DNA of 64,000 nt from Sialis fuliginosa (taxonomy: Eukaryota > Arthropoda > Insecta > Megaloptera > Sialidae). The notes below the pieces were generated by a model. It was not told the DNA's origin. It made no database searches and worked only from the letters and a program-made list of their open reading frames with translations. Shown piece by piece: positions 46,424 through 57,824 of the stretch. How positions within the stretch are numbered: position 1 is the stretch's first letter; every line of letters begins with the position of its first letter. The position numbers were made by a program, and so were the translations under genes. The DNA lies in contig OY540812.1 of the NCBI GenBank assembly GCA_961205875.1, positions 34,977,098 to 35,041,097 on the forward strand, in the 5' to 3' direction.

Positions 46424-46949
46424 CCAAGGTATATAAAGACAAGGTAGTCTCAACAATTCCTTGACCAATCAGCGTTGGCGCGGGAATTGACGTCACCTGG
46501 GGGATATATTCAAATGTCATAAATTTTTAATTGAATATTAATTATAAAAAAATCCTTTATTCATTCTTGTTTTCGTATTTTTTGATATTTTAACAACACA
46601 TACAATCAAATAAGTACAAATTCGACATTGTAAAATCATAAAAAAGCTGTCAAAGACAATTTGATGAATTCCTGAAGCATCATTTTTACTATTCTTAAGT
46701 TGGCAATACATTATATGATTCTGACAGCACTTTATAATTTTTCTATGTCGAATTTGTACTTATTTGATTGTATGTGTTGTTAAAATATCAAAAAATACGA
46801 AAACAAGAATAAATAAAGGAATTTTTTGTAATTAATATTCTATTAAAAATTTATGACATTTAAATAGATCCCCCAGGTGACGTCAATTCCCGCGTCAACG
46901 CTGATTGGTCAAGGAATTGTTGAGACTACCTTGTCTTTATATACCTTGG
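46424..46949. mobile_element. Palindromic MITE with TATA, CCAAT and CRE-like sites in both arms
   Basis: The ends are CCAAGGTATATAAAGACAAG and its complement, and the arms pair over about 225 bases each. The flanks share GCAAGTA (46,417-46,423 and 46,950-46,956), a 7- or 8-bp duplication. Each arm holds GTATATAAAG (TATA-like), GACCAATCAGCG (CCAAT box) and TTGACGTCACCT (a TGACGTCA CRE/ATF-type site). No coding sequence. The same CCAAT-plus-CRE pair occurs in the MITE at 21,558-22,083. Confidence 0.85.
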
Positions 46950-46956
46950 GCAAGTA

Positions 46957-48040
46957 ATGATGCACAACGGCCATTACGATTTGGGTGAACGCGAAGCGTA
47001 GAAGTATAACAAAAGTATTGTTAATATAATTGTAAAATATAGAAGCGAACGCAGAGCGTATAAGCACTTAAATAAAGAGTGAAGTGGAACGTATGTATAT
47101 ATATATATTGATATATATCATATGTATTGAAATAAGGTATATCAACAAACGGTGTACTGTTGTACTGTTTGTAACAAATTGTGAACGCAAGGCGTATAAG
47201 GTCCTTCGAGGAAATAAAATTATATATTACTATTGATATAGAGTTGTTTCAGTTTATCCTAAAAGAAACCAGCACAAAAATATACACTGCTCTCTGTTCA
47301 GTACAAAAACCAGTGTTCTTAATAGCAGTCCCATCTCTAGCAATAAATATAGTAAAAAAAACCAAGAATACAGTTAAAATAAAAATGACTGAACAACATA
47401 AATCATGCACGAAAAAAATAATTTTTCAAATAGTTAACAATAAAAAGAATCATAAAATAGCTTTAGCAATTTTCTAATAATATTTATCAAGAATTTACTG
47501 TATAGCTAGTGAATCATATGCATTGTAAATTAATTTATTTATTCGATCACAAAATTTATTTGGTTATATTTTATAATAATAACTATTACAAATCATTTTC
47601 TTGAAGTAAATAAATTTCGAGGTTACTTATGCAAGTTCTTCAAATAATATTTTTTAAACACTTTGCTAGTTGTCACGCCCGCGCCGTAATAGCCATGAAC
47701 GACTCCACAACCTAGAATTTCTCTGACTTATCTTTTTTCGTCTTAATTCTTCAATTAACAAAAATAATTAAATAATCATATTTATAAATAATATTTAATG
47801 TTCTGTGAAATAAGCTCATTACTAATCGTCTACGACGAATTACTTCTAATGCAACCGCATCCATTTTTCTAAACTGTTATTTTGTGAAAGCGTGATAGCG
47901 TGAAACTATTCAATGAGACAATCTTTGTAGTTTAATAACCTTGTGCTTACACGTTGATATTTCGGTATGTAGAGTGTAATTAAATGATAGACCGTTTCCA
48001 TATTAACACAAACATTTTTACATTAACTTATTGAATCTTA
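46957..48040. other. AT-rich interval with three diverged short repeats
   Basis: GAACGC followed by AGCGTA or GGCGTA occurs three times (about 46,986, 47,045 and 47,182), suggesting an old tandem unit. The 98-codon open frame at 47,181 is lysine- and threonine-rich, has no recognisable motif and is probably chance. No other gene was seen. Confidence 0.4.
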
Positions 48041-48044
48041 ATAT

Positions 48045-48170
48045 TAAGGTAGTTCTCGTGCTACAGTACTATCAAAAAGTTACGCTTGTAATACCATGGT
48101 AAAATATCGAAACAATTTACGTTGCTACAGAGAATTTTTGATTGACTATACCCAAAGCCGTTCGGACAGA
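48045..48170 (+). repeat. Dispersed repeat, inverted partner at 63,540-63,672
   Basis: It contains TCTCGTGCTACAGTA, ATCAAAAAGTTACGCTT, TAAAATATCGAAA and GTTGCTACAGAGAATTTTTG. All recur in the same order on the opposite strand at the right end of the window, roughly 80 percent alike by eye. The family is unknown. Confidence 0.75.
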
Positions 48171-48403
48171 TATCGTGTTCTTTTTATCCCCTGAAATTTA
48201 AAAAAAATTCTATCGAAATGATGTTTGGACGAGAACGTATATTAAAATTAATTATATTGTGTTATTGTGAATATAAAAAAATATTGTGTGCACCTTGTGT
48301 TTTTCGCACTCGAGTGATTGTTAGTCGAGGCGCTAGCTGAGACTAACAAACATTCTCTCGTGCGAAAAACTGTAATTTTACGCTGTAGGTACACAAATAA
48401 ATA

Positions 48404-50787
48404 CAGTTGGACTCCTATAAGTTCGAACCGTTTATGTTCGAGTTCCCCTACATCGGAGGAGAAGTTGTTTCCCTCACTCTTTACCGTCTTTGATTGCATT
48501 GGCTCTACATGTCCAGTACGCTGTGCAATACTGAACATGCGCAAACGGTGATACAATAATTATTCAAATGATTTCACAAGTTATTAAACAGACGAAAAAA
48601 AACAATATGTAGTCAAATACTTGCATTAATATTCAAATAAAACATAAATAAATATAGTCACTACATATCTTCTTTTGAAAACGCCATACATTACAAATGA
48701 CGAACTGTCACATAAACTTTTCAATTATACCACCAGAGGGCCAGAGTCATTCTCGTGGGTTATATTATAGTACAGCGGTCAGATAGTGAAAAGACGTCTA
48801 GAAAAGAAAGCGTGACTAATGAAATATATACAGGCTAAGACATAGTGGAAACGATAGCTAGTACCTAGACCTACATTTTCGTGTAATTTTTTTTAAATTT
48901 GGTTGCGTAGAACTTTTTTAAATCGCGAAAAGGTTGATTTTTTGCGTTTTTATAAAATTCTTATTTTTCATCTTAAACTCGTTGTATTTTTTTCCCCTTT
49001 TGAGTTGGGCTAAACATTTTTTAACACGGTCTTACTTAGTTCTTACCGAAAGTAGTGGTGTAGTTTTTAAACATCTGATAAGGCTCAATTCGTTATAAAT
49101 AAATGATTTATTAAAAAAAGTTGAAAATACGGTTAGTTTTTTTCAAATGCTTGGAGAGTCGAGGGAATTTTCAAGTTTATTCTTAAAAACTATGTAACAC
49201 TATGAAGTATTAGTTGATAAAGTTTTCTGTGAAAAATTAGATTTTTTTGAGCAGTACAAAAGAAATGGCAAGCGTTTTAAAATATGGAACGCCGTGCGAT
49301 GCGGCGCGGTACGTTTAGTACGGGCGTAATCTCGGCGCTTGCTGGACAAAACACATCTAATTTAAAGGAATTTTAAAAAATTAATAAAACTGAAAAGAGT
49401 GGAGCTAATGCTCCAAAAAAATTTTACGTACCAATAAAACTTTCGGAGATATTTTAAAAAAACTCGTTTTTTTACCATTAGACCCATTTTTGGGGTAGAA
49501 GATCCCGTCTTTTCAGTGTAATTTTATTTTTATTTTAATGTTCCTATATAAACTTACTAAATTCCCAAAAATATTATTGGATTGTTTTTTTTTTGTTTTT
49601 GTTTTATTCGAGTGTTTTCTGGTATTTTATTAATTATCTTGTTATATTGTTGTATTATATATTTGTAGGGCGTTTTTGAATTTAAATGATCTTGTTTTTA
49701 CATAAAGTGCATATATCAATATAAAAATGACCTATAAATATATAATATAACAATATAACAAGATAATTAATAAAATACCAGAAAACACTCGAATAAAACA
49801 AAAACAAAAAAAACAATCCAATAATATTTTTGGGAATTTAGTAAGTTTATATAGGAACATTAAAATAAAAATAAAATTACACTGAAAAGACGGGATCTTC
49901 TACCCCAAAAATGGGTCTAATGGTAAAAAAACGAGTTTTTTAAAAATATCTCCGAAAGTTTTATTGGTACGTAAAATTTTTTTGGAGCATTAGCTCTACT
50001 CTTTTCAGTTTTATTAATTTTTTAAAATTCCTTTAAATTAGATGTGTTTTGTCCAGCAAGCGCCGAGATTACGCCCGTACTAAACGTACCGCGCCGCATC
50101 GCACGGCGTTCCATATTTTAAAACGCTTGCCATTTCTTTTGTACTGCTCAAAAAAATCTAATTTTTCACAGAAAACTTTATCAACTAATACTTCATAGTG
50201 TTACATAGTTTTTAAGAATAAACTTGAAAATTCCCTCGACTCTCCAAGCATTTGAAAAAAACTAACCGTATTTTCAACTTTTTTTAATAAATCATTTATT
50301 TATAACGAGTTTAGCCTTATCAGATGTTTAAAAACTACACCACTACTTTCGGTAAGAACTAAGTAAGACCGTGTTAAAAAATGTTTAGCCCAACTCAAAA
50401 GGGGAAAAAAATACAACGAGTTTAAGATGAAAAATAAGAATTTTATAAAAACGCAAAAAATCAACCTTTTCGCGATTTAAAAAAGTTCTACGCAACCAAA
50501 TTTAAAAAAAATTACACGAAAATGTAGGTCTAGGTACTAGCTATCGATTCCACCATGTCTTAGCCTGTATATATTTCATTAGTCACGCTTTCTTTTCTAG
50601 ACGTCTAACCTCGAACCGCTGTACTATTAGATTATTCTGAGTAAAGTGTGCGAGTAAGAGATAGAGAGAGAGCAAGCTATTCCCGTCTCATTTCATTAGA
50701 TTGATATTATGATGGAAGGGGTATCCTGTATCTTCTAATTCCTAGAATTAACGGTCCCGTAGCTTAGAACTTATAGGAGTCCTACTG
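48404..50787. mobile_element. Pogo/Tigger-type MITE split by a foldback
   Basis: The ends are CAGTTGGACTCCTATAA and TTATAGGAGTCCTACTG, flanked by TA (48,402-48,403 and 50,788-50,789). This terminal sequence is typical of pogo-clade elements (CAGTxGxACTCCxxTA). Without the inserted foldback the MITE is about 535 bp. There is no transposase. Confidence 0.85.
48773..50621. mobile_element. 1,849-bp near-perfect foldback element
   Basis: The arms 48,773-49,669 and 49,731-50,621 are almost identical inverted copies of about 895 bases around a 61-base loop. The ends are CAGCGGT and ACCGCTG, flanked by TA (48,771-48,772 and 50,622-50,623), which suggests a mariner-type origin. The arms contain a GC-richer block around GGAACGCCGTGCGATGCGGC. 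No open frame of note. It is inserted in the pogo MITE. Confidence 0.92.
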
Positions 50788-50789
50788 TA

Positions 50790-51320
50790 TTTCAATATTA
50801 GCATTAAAAAAACTGTCTAAAAGATACACATCAAGGTTATTAAAAGACGTTTTATAATAAAAAATAAATTAACAAACATTTATATTATATGCGATGACTT
50901 CGTTTCCACTTGGTTGATGAATATGGTTTGTTTATACATTCATTTCATATGAGGTGAACATACCTTGGCCTATATCATTAACCCATTAATCCCCAACGTT
51001 GCGTAAACGAAACATTTTAAAACAATTTTTTTTTAAATATGCCATTGAATGAAATTAATTTTTTGCTGCTACAATTTATTCTTAACAGAACAGGAATTAC
51101 GTTTTTTATGAAATACATCGATATAATCAAAAAGCTTAATTTTTGCAAATTTATGAAATATGACGAAATTTTGGTTTGCTTCTATTATATTTTCGTCGAT
51201 CTATTTTTTCGGCGTAGAATTGAATTAGATTTTCCAAATTACCAATTTAGATTAACTTGAACTTTAGTAAAGGAGACATAACAAGATATTTGACACTGCG
51301 TTTATAGTTTTTACATACTT
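50790..51320. other. AT-rich interval, no gene seen
   Basis: A 73-codon open frame at 51,039 is AT-biased and has no known motif. Nothing else was recognised before block II begins at 51,321. Confidence 0.4.
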
Positions 51321-53337
51321 GTGGCGAAGCAGAATTCACCACATATTAGTATATATGTATATATAAATCTTTTACATGACAGTTGCTAAAAATAACACCT
51401 ATATGGCTAATATTACGACTCCGTGAAACCAATTATGTGAGAGCGTGATTGTTCAGTGACGTCAGGCAAGTCAGACCTGCGCTTTAACCCCCCTTCTACT
51501 CAGAAGTTGGGTGCGTGTCGGAGGGTGCCATGTTAATCAGATCGGCATCGGCTGCCGTAGCGAATACATCGTCTGTGTCGTTCTCACTGCTGGTTAACAC
51601 GTGGCACCGAAAAATGTATTAAATCGACGAATCAATATTTTATATTACTACATTTGTTTAATTCATCAACAGAGAAGTATAATTAATATCGTTTTTTTTT
51701 ATTTTCGACGTCCACATTATCAAGAAATTATAAAAAAAAAACAATCGTTACATCTGGTCACTACGTTTCAAGGAAGCAAGAAATTCAAGTAAGCTGAGTA
51801 TTTAATAATTCTATCAACAAGGGAATATTTGAAATCCAACGGTTCAAGAAATTATTTTCAAACGACGGCCTTGACCTCGGGTGCGCGTGTATCAGCCATA
51901 TTATACAAGTTTATGTGAGCCAAAACAAGAATCCAGCTACGTGTGACAAGAACAAATTTAAATTCGCTACGCGACGTAATAATATCAACTTTATTTTGTT
52001 GATAAAAAATTTCTTTTGCTTTATTTACCCCGCCAGAAAATATCAGCAGACATTAGTGCTGGTATTTATGGCAAAATTTTCCTGTGTAAAAATATATGTA
52101 TATCTATAGATATTGATAATTTACATTATTAATATGTCCCCTGGTTGTTGTTTTCTGCGCTACGTATGAATGAAGCAGTAATTAGTGGCATCATTATTAT
52201 ATTTTTCCTTGAGTTCATTTAAATATATTATAAAAGGTTATGAAGTTGCATTTCGATTGGATGGAAGGAAGAGTGAGGAGATACCGGGACCCTCGCTTAA
52301 TAGACCCTAAATGCATCCTTCGCATACGGGTATAGGCGTCTATAAAGGTTCCAACCATCTCCTACTGTCGAGCGACGGTTACAGCCATCCTCGATATGCG
52401 CTTTATTAAGCCAATATTAAAATATTCCAAGGATCATACAAAAAGAGTCTACTTCAACAAAAGGAAAGTGGTGAAAGTCATACCAATATAAATGTATTAG
52501 GGATTGCAATCACGGGATCCCGCCTAATAATTTAATCTCGAAATTCCGGGATTAGAAACACATTAATACCGGGATTTAAAAAGAATTAACCTGGATTTGC
52601 ATCCTCATATTTCTATGAGAATATTATAACGCTAGCCCATATGGAAAGTGAAATTTTTAAGTTTGGCGCCAAAGTCAGAACATCTGGTCGCAATAAAAAC
52701 GACCCTTTGAGAAACTTTACGCTTACAAGGGTCTCCTGTCTGCATTGTCTTTTCCAAGAACTTGTAAAAAATGCATTTTAACAAATTTTAAGGATTGGTA
52801 TAATGTATTTGCCATTTACACCTGTTGTGTTATCGATATAGAACTAGCAACATCACAGTGACATATAGTCTGATTGCATTTTTTTTACTATACATAGATC
52901 TGAATATCAAATTCTATTTATTACATGATTTTTAACGGTTAATTATTAGATGTTAATTATTATGGTCAAACCTAGATAAATGTGCTAATAAAAAATTTGT
53001 GAAATTAAATAGTGCACATTAATTTTCTGTGTATAAATACTTTTTGCTGGAAGTGAATGGACAATCGGCAAAATACAAAACGTTCAACAAAGAATTTAGG
53101 TTCCTCAAAAGGACTACTTTAAATTCTATTTATAAAATCAACTAATAATTTTTCTACAAAAGCTCACTGTATGAATATTTTTCATAATCATACGTAAAAC
53201 CGTAAGTACACATTTCAAAATGTATTTACAAGTTATTAAATGGTTAAATAATTTTTTTAGAAAAATAAATTCTAATATTTTGAAATTAATTTATATAATT
53301 TAATTCTTTCTTGTGTGCGGCAAAAATCCGCCACAGT
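51321..53337. repeat. Block II repeat, left segment
   Basis: This is a copy of the block I sequence starting at 22,703, without the hAT MITE at 24,059 and without the 2.8-kb interval 25,118-27,893. It begins TGTGGCGAAG and ends CCGCCACA, a 7-base inverted match, so it may be a complete element of about 2 kb or a long LTR. A short GGGAT-rich insertion at about 52,497-52,582, related to 25,118-25,200, is absent from block I at the equivalent site (23,893). Confidence 0.6.
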
Positions 53338-53639
53338 TATTCACGTTAAGTATACATAAAAGACAATACACTACGTCGAAAGTTTAATCGCTACCGCTAC
53401 AGGCTTCCTTGTTATCACTCTGGGAATCTTTTTACCCATACTGTGTTCTGTGAAGTCCCTGAAAGATTTTAAGAACCACAGTTTAATTAGGTTAGTTTTA
53501 TTTATTATTGTATATAAAGTTATTTACTCCTAGATATATTGTTTACTTACCATTGGCGTTTTGTCGTCATTACATATCTATTTGTATTAGTGGATAAAAT
53601 TGAAAACTGCGTTGTAATAATTTGATTTACACCAAATCA

Positions 53640-53879
53640 AATTCCTACATTATTTAAAAATAATGCTACTTTCATTTTTTCCATCGAATCTTCATGTCAT
53701 GCTGCTCTTAAATATATCTTAAATTCTTGTTTCCATTTGCTGGATTTGTTTTTATCGAATGATTGTCTTTCTGGTCGCTCAATTGAATTCATCATATTAA
53801 TATTGATAACTTTTGATACAATATTAATTATTATAATTTTCTGTGTTATACCTACTTTGGTTTTCTTAGGTATCTCCAC
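53640..53879 (-). pseudogene. Gypsy-like gag N-terminus, block II
   Basis: This is the counterpart of 28,250-28,522, with ATG at 53,879 and MNSIERPERQSFDKNKSSKW followed by KQEFKIYLRAA and a stop. Small substitutions distinguish the two copies. It belongs to a second, truncated Gypsy piece lying left of the block II pol remnant. Confidence 0.6.
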
Positions 53880-54116
53880 GGTATCACTTTCAATTATTTG
53901 TATTTTTATTTATTTGATTTTTTCAGTTGTTTGATTTTTATTTATTATTTATAAAATCTTTAATTTAATAAATAAATAGAATCTTTTATTAAAGAAAAAC
54001 TGATATCGTATACAAGAATAATTTTGCAATAAATAAACACATCAAACATTTAGCGTGTTATTTCATGTCGTGCATATTCTTATAATTTTCATGATGAGAT
54101 ACGTATCTCTGAAAAA

Positions 54117-54376
54117 GACTTACTTCATGCAGCTAGCTTTCTAGCAGAGAGGTGTTACGTGCGTATTTCTTACACGGACTTCCAGTTACGTTGTGTTAGG
54201 AGAGGTCTCAAATGAAACCAGTGTTCAATTAGGGCCACAGAACCAATGTTTATTATAACATTAAATAAAATGATATCCTCTTAATACATAGATAACATAA
54301 TATAATAATATTCTATTACATAGATATATTATATATTGTATATGTGTAACATATATATCACAGTAATATTGTTATA
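54117..54376 (-). other. Candidate Gypsy 3' LTR start, block II
   Basis: It matches 29,785-30,043 of block I. On the minus strand it follows the polypurine tract and contains AATAAA near 54,250. The end at about 54,117 is where block II has lost about 1 kb relative to block I, so the true LTR end is not visible. Confidence 0.4.
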
Positions 54377-54396
54377 CTCCCCCCTCCCTCCTTTCT
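54377..54396 (-). promoter_or_regulatory. Polypurine tract of the Gypsy element, block II
   Basis: The minus strand reads AGAAAGGAGGGAGGGGGGAG directly before the candidate LTR, one base different from block I. Confidence 0.6.
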
Positions 54397-55089
54397 GAAG
54401 TTCCGGGTTTCTACAATATTACGTTAGCTCGCACTTCACCAACTCCATTAACTGGAACCAAAACTACATTTCCAGGATTAGAAAATCTCACAATACGCAT
54501 AGGTAGCGACTACATCCAGTGAAACTTGGCCCCTTCACCACCTGCCGCATCCGGAGCAACGTGAATTCGCTTGAAATTAAGGGTTTTGGCGACGCCCGCG
54601 GTTGTAAAGACGTCTTCTTGTCTTGATAAGATCGTCTTTTATTTTATCGGGTGTCGGACGACCACCTTGATCTGTTATACATATGGTGCAAACCCCACTG
54701 ATTTATTAAGGGTTGGAGGTAGTTCGCGCCCTAAAAACAACGACGCCGGCGACCGTTTTGTGACTTCACTTTCTGCACTATTATGTGATAACGCCACATA
54801 TGCTAGCTTAGAATCCCAATCTCGATGGTTACTACCTAATCGATTTAATATATGGTCAGTGTAGCTTTTAGATTACGATGCACTCTTTCCACCATTGTGA
54901 TCGATAGGGTGAGGTCGTTACGTGCCGTATTCCCCAAGCAATACACGTATGTTTAAATCGCGGGGACACAAAACATTTTTCATTGTCGGTGACAATCGTT
55001 TCAGGAGGACCGTACCTGGACCAAATATTGGGTATTAATTTACCAATAGTTGCCTCTGTGGTGGTCCTTCGCACCAGAATAAATTCCAC
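54397..55089 (-). pseudogene. Gypsy integrase core and pol C-terminus, block II
   Basis: The frame from 55,089 reads TTTEATIGKLIPNIWSRYGP, then ETIVTDNEKCF (second catalytic Asp of the DDE core) and GIRHVTTSPYRSQW. A stop follows at 54,868. Broken frames then continue through the region of the third catalytic residue to a VVLVPVNGVGEVRANV-like tail near 54,440. The N-terminal zinc-binding domain and the first catalytic Asp are absent; PriL sequence begins at about 55,095 instead. It is inactive. Confidence 0.8.
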
Positions 55090-55099
55090 CGTCTATAAA

Positions 55100-55340
55100 G
55101 GGTATCTCGGGTTTATTAACTTCAACAGTCTGTAGAGATGTACTTGCATCTATCCATTTCATTTAATACTTTAGATACTTCTGTGACTAGTTCAGTGGGC
55201 AGTTTTATTTTATTGTCTAATTTTAAAGTTTTCTCAAAATATTGATTAGGGTGAATCACTTCTATATCATATTTACACTTGAAATATTTACTACATGCAG
55301 CTTGACATTGTTTTTTATTTACGTAGTTGACAACATCCAT
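55100..55340 (-). pseudogene. PRIM2: PriL fragment embedded in Gypsy pol, block II
   Basis: It has the same content and junctions as 35,085-35,330: YVNKKQCQAACSKYFKCKYD, HPNQYFEKTLKLDNKIKLP and EVSKVLNEM. The frame is open for 72 codons. It lacks a GQ pair and has an IHPNQYF where the larger copies have VNHPNQYF, so it descends from a slightly different PriL version from copies A-D. It replaces the integrase zinc-binding region of pol. Confidence 0.78.
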
Positions 55341-57180
55341 GTAGAGACCTGCCCACCACTGGAATGGTTAAAAAAATATTACGTTCCTCCACCTGATCGG
55401 TAGTGTCAGCGTAAGGTAGACGGCTGAGGCAATCCGCTACCGGATTGTCGCAACCTCGGATGTGTTTTATGGTAAACTGAAACCGTGAAAGTTTGAGAAC
55501 TCAACGGCCAATCATACCAAGCTGCTTCGGGTGTTGTTGGAACATCCACGTTATAGCGGAGTTATCAGTTTGTAGAATGAAGGGGCGGATTTCCAAATAT
55601 GCCGCAAACTTCTCGACGGCTTCCACCGTCGCGAGAGCTTCTTTTTCATAGGTCGGATAATTTAACTTTACCTTGGTCAATTTACGGCTGGCGTATTGAA
55701 TTGGATGTAGTTTACCATTGAACTCCTGTAGCAATACCGCCCTTTGTGCTATGTCCGACGCATCTGTTTGCAATACAAACTGTTTTTTGAAATCTGGATA
55801 CTTCAATATCGCGGGACTAGATAACAATGCCTTGAATTCTTCAACAGCTTCACATTGCTCTGCACTTATGATCCTTTTCTTCTTCAAGGCATGTAGGGGA
55901 GCGGCGATCTTGGCATAATCGGGGATGAATCATCCGAAATACCCAACCATACCCAAAAACTGCTCTACTTGTTTTAAGGTTTTTGGCATAGAGAACTCAC
56001 GAATTACTGCGGCCTTAGAAGGATCTACGTGAATTCTTTCCCCGGAAAAAAACTAGACCCCGAAACTACTCTACTATTGCATAATTTGATTTTTTGTAGG
56101 TTAACTGTAAATCCTTTCTTGCGTAATCAACCAAAAAAAAACATCGTGTAGGTGTTTTAGATGCGAAGTTAAATCACTGCAGTAGATTAAAATGTCATCA
56201 AAGTATGCATACAAATAATAAATAATAATCGTAGCGAAGATCAGAAAACATGGTGAAAATAATCCTGTTTAATGCTTGTGGCAACACACACAGTACAAAC
56301 GGTGTAAATTTAAACTGGTATGCACCATTTGGTACAAGGAAAGTGGCATATACCTTAAATTGCTCGTTTAATGGAATATGGTAGAATGCCGAGTTTAAAT
56401 CTATCACAGAGATTACTGAAGCTCCTTTAATGGTTTGGAACACAGAGTCAACTGACGGTGTCGGAAAAGAATCATAAATAATTTTCATATTCAGCTCTCT
56501 GTAATCGACGCACAATCTCTTGCTACCATCCTTCTTCGGTATAAGAAACGCTGGAGCCCCATATGGAGATTGCGAGGATTCTATCACACCTTTAGCAAGT
56601 AGTTGTTGGATGTGTTTACTCATCTCTTCAGCCTTGGGTGGAGTCAAGGGATAGGGAGTCTTCCTAACTGGTATCTGATCTTTTAGCATAATGTGGTAGA
56701 TATAGTCGGTGGTTCTTTCTATCTGTTCTGTAACGACATCATCATACTCTTGCAGAAGATCTTCAACGTTCTGTCTCTCTTGTTGGGATAATTGATGATC
56801 ATTTTCCGGAAACGACATGAAACAAGATTGCGATGTTACGGTCTCATCCACCAGAAACGGTATCGTGATGTTAGGCTTGAATTTGAAGGACATGCAGTTG
56901 TTATTCAAATCCAAGGTGACTTGTGATGCGACAAGAAAATTTATTCCCAATATTACGTCGGTAGATAGTTGAGGAACAACGAGGAATTTTCTTTCTCAGA
57001 AATACGAATGTATCTTGATCCGCGCAATAATTGTCTATTGAATTCTTATTAGAGTTCCATCAGCTATTTAACAGAGGCGCCTTTGATTTGATGAGGTTTT
57101 TACATCTGCCGCGTTATATTTTCGAGTTACAATCTCTAGGACAACAAGTGCAAGCGGCACAGTCAGTATATTAAGTTTTA
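55341..57180 (-). pseudogene. Gypsy pol remnant (protease end, reverse transcriptase, RNase H), block II
   Basis: It is the best-preserved copy: a 250-codon open frame (56,950-56,198) spans the protease end, the linker, the RT start LTPPKAEEMSKHIQQLLAKG, CVDYRELNMKI, SVIDLNSAFYHIPL and FTPFVLCVLPQALNRIIFTM. The catalytic Asp pair region (AYFDD) falls just after a shift near 56,220. RNase H continues at 55,887-55,501 with FVLQTDASDIAQRAVLLQEF and ASRKLTKVKLNYPTYEKEAL, ending NPVADCLSRL near 55,420. The upstream half of the protease is lost, with PriL sequence beginning at about 57,190. Stops near 55,930 and 56,050 break the frame. Confidence 0.87.
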
Positions 57181-57206
57181 AATTAGTTGTTTATTTTCTA
57201 ATTCAT

Positions 57207-57783
57207 TTACGTAATAAATGGGGGCTCAACCGGGATCTCTATCGTATCAGGTATTTCAAACATCCAATCGTCAGATAAATCTTCCAGATATTCTATATAC
57301 GACTCGCTAGCTTGAGTCACTTGAACAGATTTTTGAATGTCAATTCCAGGTACGATCAGTGAATTGTCTATTTTAGAAACTGCAAGCTCCTTATCCGCTA
57401 TTGGCAACTCAAGATTTTAATCTTTTTTCTCAGGTTTATTAACTTCAAGAGACTGTAGAGATGCACTTGTATCTGTTGCATCTATCATTTCATTTAATAC
57501 TTTAGATACTTCTGCCACTAGTTCAATGGGCAGTTTTATTTTATTATCTAATTTTAAAGTTTTTTAAAAATATTGGTTGGGGTGATTCACTTCTATATCC
57601 TGACCATATTTACACTTGAAATATTTACTACATGCAGCTTGACATTGTTTTTTTATTTACATTGTTCATTATATCTTCAAAATCTAATACAGGAATATTG
57701 TCGAAATTCAGTTGCGAGCGTACAGTGCGCTCGGTTTCTACTTTAAATGGGCAGCCGTGCGTATCATTTTCATCACCATTCAT
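57207..57783 (-). pseudogene. PRIM2: PriL C-terminal part, copy C (minus strand)
   Basis: ATG at 57,783, HGCPF segment, then the A-run frameshift and QAACSKYF in the next frame, HPNQYF, and the acidic tail ending in a stop at 57,207. An extra stop (TAA, from AAAATTAAA) lies near 57,419. It lies head-to-head with the N-terminal part at 57,825, 41 bases apart. Confidence 0.85.
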
Positions 57784-57824
57784 TTTTAGTATGTACAACT
57801 ACGAGCACATGGTCGATAGTCATC

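Noticed and set aside
47181..47477. 98-codon open frame with many Lys, Thr and Ile
   Set aside because: The composition follows the local AT content; no motif, no splice context and no homologue I recognise.
51039..51260. 73-codon open frame before block II
   Set aside because: It resembles a short basic protein, but there is no family match and no support from a second copy.
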